Source: Latrodectus hesperus
Lineage: Eukaryota; Arthropoda; Arachnida; Araneae; Theridiidae
Direction: 5' to 3'
Assembly (NCBI GenBank): GCA_037975125.1
Contig: CM075855.1
Location: forward strand, 109,489,245-109,553,244
DNA: 64,000 bases
Shown here piece after piece: positions 1-11,540 of the stretch (positions are counted from its first letter, which is position 1; each line of letters begins with the position of its first letter). The notes beneath the pieces are model-generated. The model ran no database searches, had not been told where the DNA came from, and was given only the letters and a program-made list of their open reading frames with translations. The position numbers and the translations under genes were made by a program.

Positions 1-1472
1 TGATTAGAATATTTAAAAAAATTTAAGTCAATTTACTAATTTCTAATTCAGCTTAATGAACCATATAAAAGACACAAGCCTATTTAATTAAATAAAAAAA
101 TAATTCTTCAAATAGAAAGTAATAATATTGAATATAAAAACATTAAATTTAATGCAGCATTTTTAAAAGATCGATTTTAATGATGAAGTCATTTCATCTA
201 CTGAATAAAATGCATAAAAAATATTATTTTCAAAGAAAGATTCTAAATTAGTATCTTCAAAAATCAACCCCAATTAAATTTAATAAGGACACATGGGATT
301 TAAAAACTTTAGACATACCCTAGAGGTATATGGATTAGATCTTTATTGGTATTAATGAAAATGAATGCATTTTTATTTTATGGAGAAGGATAATATTATT
401 CAAAAGAAATCTTTTATTTTAGCTTATTCATCACCGTAATACTGAAATCTTATATTTTTCTGTAACCAAAATTGTCTTATTTATCTTATAATTAAGAAAA
501 ATTTACTTATCTTAATGTCATAATTGAATGCTTACTTTACGCTTGAATTATCTGAATCTGAAGAAAAATTCGCATTTGTTGAATTAGAGAAATGAATTCA
601 CTTAGTAATTTACTAATTCATTCATAGTTTAAAAAGTTATGTACATTAGCGGCACAAAAGAATTCCATCATTTTTCAAAAGCATATTTAATAGTGAATAG
701 CAATTTAATAAAGTAATGCGTATTAAAAATATTCTTAGCATATTTAATAAAACAGTGTTTTATAATTTTTTTCAAAAATAGTTTTCATCGTTGTTTACTT
801 TTTGCTTTTGAAAAATATCAATAGATTCTGTCTAATAGATTAAATTAATAAACAAAATTTATAAGAGCTAGAAATCTTTATAAATTTAAAATTAAGTAAA
901 TGTTCTAAAATTAAAACAATCTAAATTTAAATAAATGTTCTAAAGTTAAAACAATCTGAAGTTAATATAAATGAAAAACTTATTTTATTTTATTGTTTAA
1001 TAGAGCAATTTTGTCTGAGATTTTAAAGTATATTTTACATGTATCCCATTAACAGTAAATTCTACATTAATTTTAAAAACAAAACTGCTTAGACTAATAA
1101 AAGTTATTAGTTTGAATATACTAACCAATGTAAACCGAATTATTAGATCGTTTAAATCCATGAATATTATACAATATTATCTATCTTTGCCGGAAAAAAT
1201 ATTTTAAGATTAGGTGTTTGATAAACAAGAATCTATGTGCAAGATTAAAGATAAGAATTTTTGGTAAAAATGAGAATTCAAGACATAGATTGTCAATTTA
1301 CAATGACATATGTGGTCTCTACAAATATTTTTTATCTCTCCTCTACTAAAAATATCTAAGTTTTCGTGATTAAGATATTTTCAGTGTATTTTTGAAGTAG
1401 CGCGCTTAAAATATATTTCAAATAGAAACGAATTGATTGCATTTTTCGAACTTTGAATTTCTTATTTCTAAC
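1..1472. other. AT-rich non-coding DNA
   Basis: I see no gene here. No frame keeps an open run with protein-like composition. The only structure is a 35-bp direct repeat in two copies around 896-963. The rest is simple AT-rich sequence. Confidence 0.6.
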
Positions 1473-1556
1473 AGCATGTTAAAAGTAGGTCATAAAAGTC
1501 GGCACAGATGCTTAACTTTTTGACCTATTTATAACATGACCTATTTTTAACATGCT
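1473..1556. repeat. 84-bp palindromic element (hairpin)
   Basis: A 21-bp arm at 1473-1493 (AGCATGTTAAAAGTAGGTCA...) is the inverted complement of 1536-1556 with one mismatch, leaving a 42-base loop. It resembles a very small foldback or MITE. The loop contains GGCACAGATG at 1501, the first bases of the MITE family seen complete at 62407, so the two repeats are overlapped or nested. Confidence 0.6.
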
Positions 1557-1640
1557 CTTAAAATACCAAAATCTGAATTTGGTGAATTTTGGCGGATTTT
1601 CTTATTTATCTGGCAACCTGGAAAAACTCGGAAAATTCCT
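1500..1640. repeat. Degraded copy of the GGCACAGATG MITE
   Basis: Bases 1500-1511 match the end of the MITE family present at 14442, 18673, 25966 and 62407. Bases 1567-1640 match its interior (an AATTTGG, GGCGGATTTTCTTAT and CTGGCAACCTGG series). The segment between is foreign and holds the right arm of the hairpin at 1473-1556. The far terminus is missing, so this is a dead fragment. Confidence 0.5.
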
Positions 1641-3364
1641 AAATCCCCCTTCCAGCAAACGTGCATGGTAAAGGACGAAGCAAACATCCATCTATTGTTG
1701 ATAAACATTGGCTGGTATTGAACCCGTGACTTTATGCTGTGAAGAGCTCAAATAATAGCTGTAAAACTCTTATAATGAAAAACATATTTGCTAAATGTGT
1801 TTTTTAAATCATTAATTTTTCAACATTAGACATTATTTGTATTTGTTTCACGTGAAACCAGATATATACAGTATAACTCTCCCATAGCCAAATAAAAATA
1901 TACATTTTTATTTGGTCTATGGTGTTTAATATATGCGTGCATAAGTAGTTATGTGGTAAGATGGTTGACTATAAGCAGATAGAGGAATTATTTTGGAAAT
2001 GATGTCGGCTGTTTTGACAGTAGAACTCATAAAAATGTAAACCCACTATGAGTTAATTGCGAAAAAACGTTCTTTAAGGATTGGTTTACTTGATTAACAG
2101 TTAGTGATACGACAAGGATCTACAAAGTGAAATCCTGGTATTGCATTCAAGGCACTGTTGAAGGAAAAAATCTATGGTTTTTTCTTATGCCTTCTGCATC
2201 CATGTCTGGGTAGGTGCTTGACATTTTTCTAGTTTTTCTTTGCCTTCCGCATTTACTTTTGCTTTTCTCTATAGTCTTCCGCATCTACTTCTGGGCAGGT
2301 GCTTGGCATTTTTTCCAAGTTCTCTTTTTATCATAAGTGAATGGGCTCATTAAGTATAAAATGTCCCTAAAGAAGATGATTTACGCGATGATGTTAAAGT
2401 GCCTTACAACAGCCTTGGGCTGTCAGGTGGTCTACTGAATCAGGTTCACTGATGTTCGAACCTTTCGACTCACCATCCAAAAGATTGGACATCCCCTTTA
2501 GAGCGAAATATCTGGAGTTCAACACCAATCATTGTTGAACAAAGAGAGATCCATATCGTGCTTCTGTATTCTGCATTAAATTATATTGAGGTAAATGTTT
2601 TCAAGATTTTGGACAAGTGAATAGCCCCCTATCTATCTTCCCCCAGGCTCTTTATGAGTTGGATACTAAAATAATGTATGGAATTTTAATTGGTAAGGCT
2701 GTATACGATGTCCAGATATTTGAGTTTTACTCTTTGTTTCGATTCCAGCAACTGTTGAATGATGGCATGCAATTAATGTGCTTCTGCGTATGCCCATTAG
2801 GGGGAGGAGTGCAGGGGAATTTCTGGGATTTGTCCTACTTCAATAGAGCCAACTATATATGGAAAAAAGGCATTCTTGAAATCGCGTAATATTGTGGATA
2901 ATTATATGCTTTATAAGAGACTTCGCATGTTTTCTTTTGTCTTGTGTCCTTATCTAGTGTACATTACAAAGGACAACAAGCAGAAATAGAGTTTTGGCGA
3001 GAATGGTAACTCCAGGTAGGAATATTGATTGCGCTGCTTACTTTCGAAATGGGGATCCATTAAAGGCAGCAAGTCTTACTTTTTCCCAAGTTTTACAATA
3101 GAGATTCAAACTGAATCCCTGATAGGGAAAGCCGAGGGTCATAACCACCGAACAGCACTTGTTATGATTTCTACTAAGCATTTTCAATGGCTTGATCTCA
3201 TCAACTGATAAAATACAGGAAATAGTTTCAATATTTTTTCTTTCCATACATTTTTTGAGGTGTGTATCGGATATTTTCGAGTTTTCTTCTTTGCAGCTGT
3301 GTATAAGACTCATTGTTTTAAAAAATATACTAGTGATGAAAAATATTTCGTTAATATCGAAAAG
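1641..3364. other. Mixed non-coding DNA with SINE-like fragments
   Basis: This stretch is somewhat richer in GC than its surroundings but has no recognisable protein. Short pol III-like boxes occur: GGGTTCAATACC on the - strand near 1718-1729, GTTCGAACC on the + strand near 2453-2461, and a - strand GGTGGTTATGACC plus CAGTTTGAATCTC pair at about 3100-3165. A degenerate 70-bp direct repeat (TCTGGGTAGGTGCTTGACAT and TCTGGGCAGGTGCTTGGCAT) lies at 2190-2320. A 90-codon open frame at 2617-2889 starts with GTG and matches nothing I know. I read the area as old retroposon debris. Confidence 0.35.
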
Positions 3365-3592
3365 CCGCATGAAAGCATTAATTATTGTGCAATCAACATA
3401 GTGATATCCAAAATATGTATGTTTAATATCATCGAATATGTTTGATATGTGCTAAATCTTTAACTTACTGAAAAAAACACAATTATAAATTATTTTAATG
3501 CCATTTGAAAGCATTAATTATTAGGCAATCAACAACATGCTACCGAAGATATATTTGATATGTTAAATCTTTAACTTACTGAAAGTAACGCC
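3365..3592. repeat. Degenerate direct duplication, period about 138 bp
   Basis: Two segments share GAAAGCATTAATTATT, GCAATCAACA, TTTGATATG and AAATCTTTAACTTACTGAAA in the same order, at about 3370-3470 and 3508-3582. The second is shortened. It is non-coding. Confidence 0.6.
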
Positions 3593-4855
3593 TACATTTT
3601 GGTAAATCACCGAGAATATTTCATAACATAACCCTTCCAGTTTATGGAAAGGGAATGAAAATTTTAATATTTAGTTATGATACTTTTAATAAATATGTGT
3701 CTTTTATATTTACATTTTAAAACTAACAGAAGACTGATCTGATTTTTATCTATTTATCTTTAATAAAAATATAACAAATAAATTAACATATGAAATAGAG
3801 TATAATTTACAACAAACATATTAAATTAATTTATTCAAGTTAGTATCATTAGTTTCTCTAAAATTTATCGCTCAATAATTTTTCATTAAAATCATTTGCA
3901 CATTTTTTAAAATATGCCAATAGTGAGATAAAAGTATTCTTAGTTTATTCGAAAAATATATTATATTGCTAAGTAAATACAAACCAAGTAAATTAATGTT
4001 ATTTTGTTATATTTCTTCTATTTTTTTTAATTACTTAACTTTAAAATTTGTAACACAATATCTCTCTCTGTTTATAAACTTTAGAAATATGATTTAAAAG
4101 TATATTAGAATATGAAATAAATACATCAGTTAAATTTATTGATTATTTATCTATTCAAACACCTAACTTTTAAAAAAATGTCATGAAAAATGCAAGCCTC
4201 ATGTATTTAAAATATGTAATTTATTGTTTGACATACATGGGAGCTAAAATGAAATTTAGAAATTGCATTTAAATCAGAAAATTCTAGTTTAAATAAGGAA
4301 ACAAATGAAGTTAATATTTTTATACTTTTTGTTAAGGGATAAGTAAGGGATTAGTCTCAGGATTTAAAAGAGATTATTTACAAATATTAAAATTATTAAT
4401 TTAGAATTCTATTAATTAAAGAAATTTAAAAAAAATTTAAATCGTCTATGTCTGTTTAAACTAATCATAAAGGGTTTTTTTTTCATTTTATTTTCTCTTC
4501 TGTTCTATTGTCAACGTTTAATGGTTTGAATAAATGGAAAACAACTTTTTAAGTATGCTTTGAAGATGCTTTGGTCTTTAAGAAATCATGTTATTTACAA
4601 AATGAATTTCAATTATATTCTCAAATATTCGATGGTGAATTTCGCCTTGTTTGCTGCCGCTCGAAGAATGGGATTTGAAGGCTGGCTTCGGATTTACGAC
4701 GTTGTCTCAATACGCTGTGACGAAACGTTGTCTGATGTCATGGATATTTTAAACCAATGAGAATTGTAATAACGTATTGAAATCATGATCTCAACATGAC
4801 ACTAAAGATACAACCAATTTATGGTTAATAAGAATGCAATTAATAAAAACTCAAT
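3593..4855. other. AT-rich DNA with one short coding-like ORF
   Basis: Mostly AT-rich non-coding sequence. One island at 4632-4760 is clearly richer in GC and opens with ATG. It would encode 42 residues (starting MVNFALFAAARRMGFEG) and ends in TGA. No splice acceptor is visible in front of it and I do not recognise it. It could be a relic exon or a transposon remnant. Confidence 0.3.
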
Positions 4856-6123
4856 GGTACTTACACATTATCACAACCATCCCAAACTCCAGGATAACTT
4901 GCTAAATTGGCAACCCCAATGTGGCACGCATCTAAGGCGCTGAATTGGCAACCATTTACTCCCTTTCAAATTTCCCCGCTTGCCACCTTTCTCAGCCTAA
5001 CCGTTCGTTGAAAATGGCAAGCTTGAATTCTAAAATGCGATTCTGGGATTTACCGAATTCTAAAAAAGATGCCGTTACACTTTTACAGAAATATAACATT
5101 TTACCAGACGTTAGGAAATGTACCAACTCTCACCCGATAAAGCTTTATTTTGGAAAACAGATTTTTTGGAAGTGCAAAGTTGTAACCTGCAATCAACACG
5201 CGGGAATAAGAAGTGGTAATTGGTTTGAGGGAAGCCCTATCCCATTATTAACAGCAGTAAGATTCATGCATCGCTGGTGCAAAGAATCAACAACAGTCAA
5301 ATTTTGTGACGAAGAACTTAATTTAGCTGATAAAACAGTTACAGACTGGAATAGTTATATGAGAGAGATTTGTGTTCTCCACATGGAAAGCAAAGAAAGA
5401 ACGAAAATAGGTGGACCTGACCGCATTGTGGAAAAAGATGAAAGCTTGCTCACGAAAAGGAAAAATAATTTGGGTCGAATATTGAATGAGCAATGGATTT
5501 TTGGTGGCGTCCGTCGAGACACCAAACAAGCATTTTTAACAACCGTTCCTAATAGAACTGCAGCCACGCTTTTCCAGAAAATTGTCGAAAACATTGAGGA
5601 AGAGAGTACAGTTTATTCTGATAGTTGGAGAGCGTATCAGACTGATCAATTAGCTGAATTTAATCATTTAAGAGTAAATCACAAATATAATTTTGTCGAC
5701 CCTGAAACGGGTGCGCATACCCAAACAATCGAAAGAATGTGGGGTTTCGCGAAATGGAGGAACAAGAGACAATGGGGTACAGCAAGACACCACCTTGAGT
5801 CTTCCTTGGCAGAATTCATAGAGCGACAAGACCAAGAAAAAGATATAAAAATTGTTTTGATTCTATTTTAAAAACCATTTCGCAATATTTTCCACCAAAA
5901 CATTTTTGATATATTGTTAAATAAAGGTTAAAGAATTATACAGATAAAAATTACTTATTATTTTCCTTCATATATTATATATTATTTTCTTTCATACTGT
6001 TTCTCTCTATCACATTGTACTTCTCAACTACGCGTTCCATGTCCCGTCAGCGTATTCCGATTTTTAGAATTTGTCCGATCTTATATAATGCCGCCAATAT
6101 GGTTGCGATAATACATAAGTACC
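4856..6123 (+). mobile_element. Complete Merlin DNA transposon
   Basis: A 1268-bp element is bounded by 25-bp terminal inverted repeats, 4856-4880 and 6099-6123. Both begin GGTACTTA when read inward and match at 22 of 25 positions. It is flanked by an 8-bp target-site duplication with one mismatch: AACTCAAT at 4848-4855 and AATTCAAT at 6124-6131. Merlin elements are the eukaryotic relatives of IS1595/IS1016 and are known for 8-9 bp duplications, which fits. The single ORF at 5014-5871 encodes the transposase. An AATAAA-type signal follows near 5920. With ends, target duplication and ORF all present, this is the only element in the window that looks structurally complete. Confidence 0.92.
5014..5871 (+). 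CDS. Merlin transposase (ISXO2-like, DDE superfamily)
   Basis: Encodes a cut-and-paste transposase of 285 residues that would bind the element's inverted repeats and catalyse excision and reinsertion in the nucleus. The N-terminal part has cysteines at 36, 54 and 59 followed by GIRSGNWFEGS, matching a reduced IS1595-type zinc-ribbon region. The ISXO2-like catalytic core follows: Asp142 in VEKDES, Asp203 in VYSDSW and Glu240 in HTQTIERMW. The spacing (60 and 36 residues between) suits a DDE enzyme. KRKNNLGR after the first Asp and the GGVRRDT strand are also family features. The open frame extends upstream to a TTG at 4945, but ATG 5014 (context AAAATGG) is the natural eukaryotic start. No stop or frameshift interrupts the ORF. 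It is intronless and fills most of the element. Confidence 0.9.
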   Translation: MASLNSKMRFWDLPNSKKDAVTLLQKYNILPDVRKCTNSHPIKLYFGKQIFWKCKVVTCNQHAGIRSGNWFEGSPIPLLTAVRFMHRWCKESTTVKFCDEELNLADKTVTDWNSYMREICVLHMESKERTKIGGPDRIVEKDESLLTKRKNNLGRILNEQWIFGGVRRDTKQAFLTTVPNRTAATLFQKIVENIEEESTVYSDSWRAYQTDQLAEFNHLRVNHKYNFVDPETGAHTQTIERMWGFAKWRNKRQWGTARHHLESSLAEFIERQDQEKDIKIVLILF

Positions 6124-6131
6124 AATTCAAT

Positions 6132-7289
6132 TAATATATAAGCAAAATATCATTACCTTAAAGATATATACATATATAATTTTATATAATGAAGCAATTA
6201 AGAAAACTTTATTTAGTATTTATTTACTTTATATTATATTAGATTATTGTACTTATTTCATATATTATTTTATTGGGGTATTCTCTAGATAACATTATTT
6301 TCTATACAAACCATCATTAAAATATGCAGGAACCAAAGTATATATAATTTTAAAATTTAATTGATAATGAACTTGATATTTTTAAAGCTTTCTTCAGCAT
6401 TAAGTGATTTTCATATTTTTGCTTTTCTTCATATTAAAAAACGATTAAAATAATTCAAATGATAAAAATAATTTCAAATAAAAAATTAAAATAAATCATA
6501 AATATTTATAAATTATTTTCATTTTTTATTTGAACATATTTTAAATAATATCATTAATTATTTGTTAAACTTAGTTTATCTCAATAATAACATAAAATAC
6601 AGAAAAAAATTAATACATTATTCTTTTATATAGCTTTGTCAATGATATTTATAAAGTTTATTCAAATATCCATATAAATTAATAAATTCTTTTGGCAACA
6701 CCTGAGCCTCTGAGTTTTGTTTACTTATCGAATTCTCCATGATTACATTCCAACATCAATTCTTTTGCAGCAAATCAAAACAACTCTTATTTGCTTATTT
6801 CTACAAAATCGAACAAGATTAAAATCTGTGAATCAATAAATATATTTTTTTAATTTTAGTTTTAAAGTGTGTAACATAAAGACAGGGTGTAATGTAATAA
6901 TTATAAATACCAATTAATTTAAAAAGGAAATATCTTCAGTAAGTTAAATTGACATTTATCTAGAATTAATTTTGCGAAACATAAGTTATAATTACATCAT
7001 ATCTCTTAATTTGTAAGCAATTGCATCATACTTTATTTTTTAAAGAATTTGCGACCAATAGATTTACCACACAAGAGACAATTTTAGCCTCATTCCAACT
7101 AGATAAAATTATAAATCTTAGTTTGCGCAGGATATGAATCAAGTGAATTACTCTCAATAAATCAGAATAATATGTATGCAATTTATAATAAATTTACTTA
7201 ATAGGAATAAAGGAAGGAGAAAATGTGGCTAATATTCTAATAAAATTTCTTTTTCTCGTCGTCAGTTATTACTTTATTAAATAATTATT
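6132..7289. other. AT-rich non-coding DNA
   Basis: No ORF of note, no repeat boundary and no RNA gene could be made out. The sequence is dominated by A/T runs. Confidence 0.5.
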
Positions 7290-7690
7290 TTATGGTTATT
7301 TTTCGTAATATCTAATACCAAAATCACTTCAGAGTACAATGCGTAATACATGTTTTGACATTTATACTTAACAGTATTACATTTTCACAAACAGCATTTT
7401 AATGGTCATTTGTTAATATTCACTACTAAATCCACTTTGGAACACTATACACAGTAAATTGTGTGTTATACTATGCGTAACAATACTAAGCTCTCTCACA
7501 CAAATCAGATTTCTGTGATCATTTGTGTATATCCAGTGCTTCAATTACTTCGGAAGATTGTACGTAACAGATTTTGTCGAACACTGAATGTCACAGTATT
7601 TACGTTGTCAAATCTCATTCATATGATTAATTGTTGATATCCAGTACCACAAGCGTTAAAAAACACTATACTTAACAGCTTTTGTTGTAT
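7290..7690. repeat. Old tandem repeat, four copies of about 110 bp
   Basis: Four diverged units can be aligned by eye. Each carries a TNATTTGTNNATATCCAGTAC-like core, then an ACTATNCNNAACAG-like core. The units start near 7300, 7405, 7520 and 7630. Divergence is high, so boundaries are approximate. No coding frame runs through the units. Confidence 0.45.
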
Positions 7691-8349
7691 TTTACCTTTC
7701 ATACAATTTAGGTTAATAGTAATTCATCAGTTACTCAATAAGAGTAGTTTGCAGTCATTAAATTACATCCACGAAAAAAGTATTCTAATAGATTTTATGT
7801 CATGTTCCAAATGACATCACATAATATCTTTGTAAGCACAACATTCCTTATCCAACACAAGTAATGGATTGTTAAGTTTCAATTTACACATGCAATGTTC
7901 CATTCTTATAGCAATAAAATAATAATAGCACGTGATACAGTAGCTATGTTTTTCTACTTCACATTTTTGTATAAAGAAGAATTCATAATATTTACTAATG
8001 GCTTTGATGCGCATTTGACGAAAATTAATTCAGAAGTAGCATGTTGCTAAGTCTTTAAATGATAAAGCAAGTACCTTACCCCATTACTCTAATTGTTCGT
8101 TGTAAACGTTGTAAAAGCAAATTTTTAATTCTGCAATATTTCCATAGCTGTTGAATTTAACAAAATAAACATCTTTACTTTTACCTTTGCATTCATATGA
8201 ACACTTTTTCGTAATTTGTTTCTAATTTCTTAATCTGAAAAAAATTTAGTTTGATAAAGCAATAAATACTTTCTTTTTCAAACAATATAAATCAGTCGCT
8301 TTATCTATTGAAGCTGTAAGTAATTATGTTCTCATAAATATTTTGCCTC
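7691..8349. other. AT-rich non-coding DNA
   Basis: Nothing convincing is present. A 65-codon - strand open frame at 7817-8014 has the composition of random AT-rich sequence. Confidence 0.45.
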
Positions 8350-8625
8350 ACACTTTCATAGCTAGGTATCAAATAACTAGTTATTCAAACACTTTATACC
8401 AAAAATATAGCTGGATGTCAAATAATTATTTAATCGAACACTTTATATCAAACATATAGCTAGATCTCAAATGACTAGGTAATCGAATACTTTATACCAA
8501 ACATATATCTTTATAGGTATCAAATAACTAGCTAATCGAGCATTTTATACCAAAGATATTGCTAAGCGTCAAATAATTACCTAATCAGCACTTTATACCA
8601 AACAAATAGCTAGATGACAGATATG
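8350..8625. repeat. Minisatellite, five units of about 50-60 bp
   Basis: Five imperfect copies of a unit containing ATAGCTAGAT, CAAATAACTA, TAATCGAACA and CTTTATACCAAACA follow one another. Units differ by small indels, so the period varies. It is non-coding. Confidence 0.7.
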
Positions 8626-8884
8626 AATCATAGCTACTAAAAGTTGTTGATATCTATAGTTCTTGATGGTATAATACTGTGATTCGACTTTTTGAACAGA
8701 TATCGCATTTATGGAAATATTCCTACATAAGTTTCTTTCACATAATTGATATTCATAATATAACTATGCGATATACGTATACAATAATGGACAAAATATT
8801 TATTAACTATATATTACAAATACAATACATTACGTAGCAATAGAAATTATTAACCAAATTCCAATTGATGCTATGCAAATCTAA

Positions 8885-9373
8885 ACTGTCGATAGCAAAA
8901 GTAACGAAGGCCGCTCTGGTAGTGGTGCATTTATCACAACTCATACTCAAAGTCTCAAGTTCAGAAATTCTGATTTTTGCTCTGAATTCAGAATGGAGCT
9001 TATAGCTATTGAAAATGGACTGAGTTATGTTGAGAATATTTTTGAGCCTGATTTTGAGCATGTATGGATTCTGACTGATAGCAAGTCTTCAATCCAAACA
9101 CCTAAGCAATTGGATGAAGGTTGGTAACCGAGCTGGAAATTCAATATTGAATATGATCAATAGGCTCTCAAAGAGTTTTGAGATTAACTTTCATTTACAG
9201 TGGATCCCGTCACACGCACGTCAACATTAGGGAAACGAGATTGTTGATTCGTTGGAAACTTCACAACCATATTTGCCATCCACCTTTAATGAGACTTTAC
9301 TAAGAGTAAAAAAAAAAAAAAAAAAAAAAAACTATGTATATCTGGAGGATTCCACCTACTCATAATTGGTAAT
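8885..9373 (+). pseudogene. Jockey-like LINE fragment: RNase H domain
   Basis: In one frame the + strand reads TVDSKSNEGRSGSGAF, then CSEFRMELIAIENGL, then HVWILTDSKSSIQ. This is the order of the D, E and D motifs of a LINE-encoded RNase H, which degrades the RNA strand during reverse transcription. A stop follows at about residue 91. The shifted frames further on still read FHLQWIPSH and GNEIVDSLE. After the A-run at 9308-9331 comes WRIPPTHNW, the start of the Jockey-type C-terminal region also seen at 34805-35150. The copy lacks the reverse transcriptase, is interrupted by several stops and frameshifts, and is truncated at both ends. Confidence 0.8.
9308..9331. repeat. A24 homopolymer inside a dead LINE
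   Basis: An uninterrupted run of 24 A lies between the RNase H remnant and the WRIPPTHNW segment. It sits where related copies have a few lysine codons. It is probably a slippage-expanded lysine stretch rather than a poly(A) tail, because homologous LINE sequence continues past it. Confidence 0.6.
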
Positions 9374-11468
9374 CTAGAAAATTCCCTGGTAACCTGAAAT
9401 TTTTCAGGATAACACTTTAATGAATCTACGAACGTTAACATAATAAAATAATTATGAAGTTTAACCTTAACAAGAAAAAATAGAAACTCTTTGAAAATTT
9501 ATGAAGAAAAACAGAAAGTGTTTAAAATAACTAACATTTTGAATGTTATATTTCCTTGGCAATGAAAAGTTCTTAAATATTAATAAATATTTTTGTTACA
9601 TTATTTATGCAGCTTTTTAATCTTATAAATCGTTTCTGGGAAAGATTAAATGTGTATTCCATGACTTCATTTTTTAAATTAAAGTACACATTTTCAGACT
9701 TATAAAACTGGATGATATGAAATTAATATTATGAATTGAATAATAAACATTTTTGAAATTGTTTCACAAATTTATAACCGGTTAATCTGTGGTTTTATGT
9801 TATAGCTATTATTGTTATAACATATTTCTTTAAACACACAAGATTTTATTTTCCGAAAATGAAAGAAACCATTCTGTTCGATTAATTGTTCATATAAGTT
9901 GAAATCTTTCCAGCAATTCAATTATATGATAAAATGTAATTGTTTCTGCTTTTATCAAAAAATTTCTATTAATTACATCCATTAGCCTATTAGGAAGCAT
10001 ATTAGCCTATTAAAAAGTGTATTAGACTATTATAAAGTATATTTTCACAAATATGTATATCTTATTATGGGAGAAAGAAATTTTCGAACAGAAATACAAT
10101 AGTACAGGCAATTAAAAATTAAAGTACAGGCAATTAAAAAAAATTAGAAGTTAAAAAAACTGTTTATAGAGATATTTCTTATAGAAGTAAGAAATAGCAA
10201 ATACTTTTTGTTTATTTTTATAATATCGTACTCCTAAGAAGTAAATTAAACGATAATTTTGAGTGACATTAAATAGTAATTACGTATCATTCATATGTAA
10301 CGTTATTGGATTGTGTTTCGATTCCAAAAGAACACTTTTTTCCATAAAAACTATTGCAAATTTCTAATCTTTGCATTTTCTTAAATAATCTACCAACAAG
10401 TTCTTTTATTAAAGCGAATTCTTAAGTATAAATAGCTCTTCATTTTAAAATTAAGATATTTTATTCCTATGAATAAATTTTATTTATTTAGTTCCTTTTC
10501 AAGTTCCAATTATAAGACTATTTTCTCAAAAATATTAAACTCTTTCAAGAGACAATTATAAAGTAACTACAGCGACTGAAGAATAATAAAATCTTGTTTA
10601 CAGTAGAGGTATTTATAAACTGCAAAGAGAAGTATTTTTCTTCCCTTTGCTCAGTTCAATGAAAGAAAATATAGTGATTAATTATTGATTTTCAATGCAA
10701 TGTTTGAAGCTTAAATTTTATTTCATTCAATAATGTCCATGTTTTTACGAGACAGTATATTTTCCTTTTTGAATTGTTAGAAAAATTAATCTCTGAAAGT
10801 TGGTAATATTTTCGAGAGATAAAGAATATCTTATAAAATATGTTTTCTTTTTCTAAGCATATTAAGTATATATTATTGACTGACACGCATTTAAGAAAAT
10901 ACAAAAAAATATATACACAGGTATGTATCATTTTTATACAGATCAACATTATTAAAAAACCATCTTCGTCATCCAATTTTAAGACCTAGTTCTAAATATG
11001 TCGCTGTTCCCTTAATCTTTTCAAATATTTTCTCAAATACATTTTTTAAAACTGATTTTCTGAGTAATATGTTAGATTTTTCACATTTCAGATATGAAAG
11101 TATATTTTATTTCATGTATCCCAAAATAAGGAAAAATATTTCTTAAGACATAATAGACAAAAAATTGTCTTTGAAATAATATCGAACTAAAGAATCCTAT
11201 TGTAAAAAAATAATGAAAGCATACCTGCTATATCGAAAATATAACTTTTAAACGTAGATAAAAAATAATTAAGTTACAAGTAGAGATTCACAAGAAAAAC
11301 TAGAACGTGAAAAAATATTTAAAGTTATTACACAGCTTATTTTGATGTCGAAACAATTTTTCTTCTTTTCTATAATAAGAAAATTTTAATGTGTGAAATA
11401 TACTTTCTCTTCAAAATATTTTAAAGTAAATCATAATATCTCAATGAAGCTATATAATTAATGTTACT
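9374..11468. other. AT-rich non-coding DNA with short tandem motifs
   Basis: No gene is evident. Small tandem motifs occur: ATTAGCCTATTA-type units three times at 9983-10043, and AGTACAGGCAATTAAAAA twice at 10099-10145. The remainder is featureless to the eye. Confidence 0.5.
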
Positions 11469-11540
11469 AAATAGTACACTTAAAATGACCGTTGAGCGAC
11501 AAACAAACCAAACCAAACAAACTAACCAAATAGTACACTT
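11469..11540 (+). mobile_element. 46-bp retroposon stub with 13-bp target duplication
   Basis: AAATAGTACACTT occurs at 11469-11481 and again, identically, at 11528-11540. Between them lie 46 bases that begin AAAATGACCGTTG and end in an AAAC-rich tail (AAACAAACC, AAACC, AAACAAAC). A perfect direct repeat around a short insert with a simple 3' tail is the mark of target-primed reverse transcription that stopped very early. The parent family cannot be named from so little sequence. Confidence 0.7.

Noticed and set aside
4945..5013. 23-codon N-terminal extension of the Merlin transposase from a TTG
   Set aside because: The open frame continues by chance into the 5' non-coding part. ATG 5014 has a good start context and gives the expected family length.
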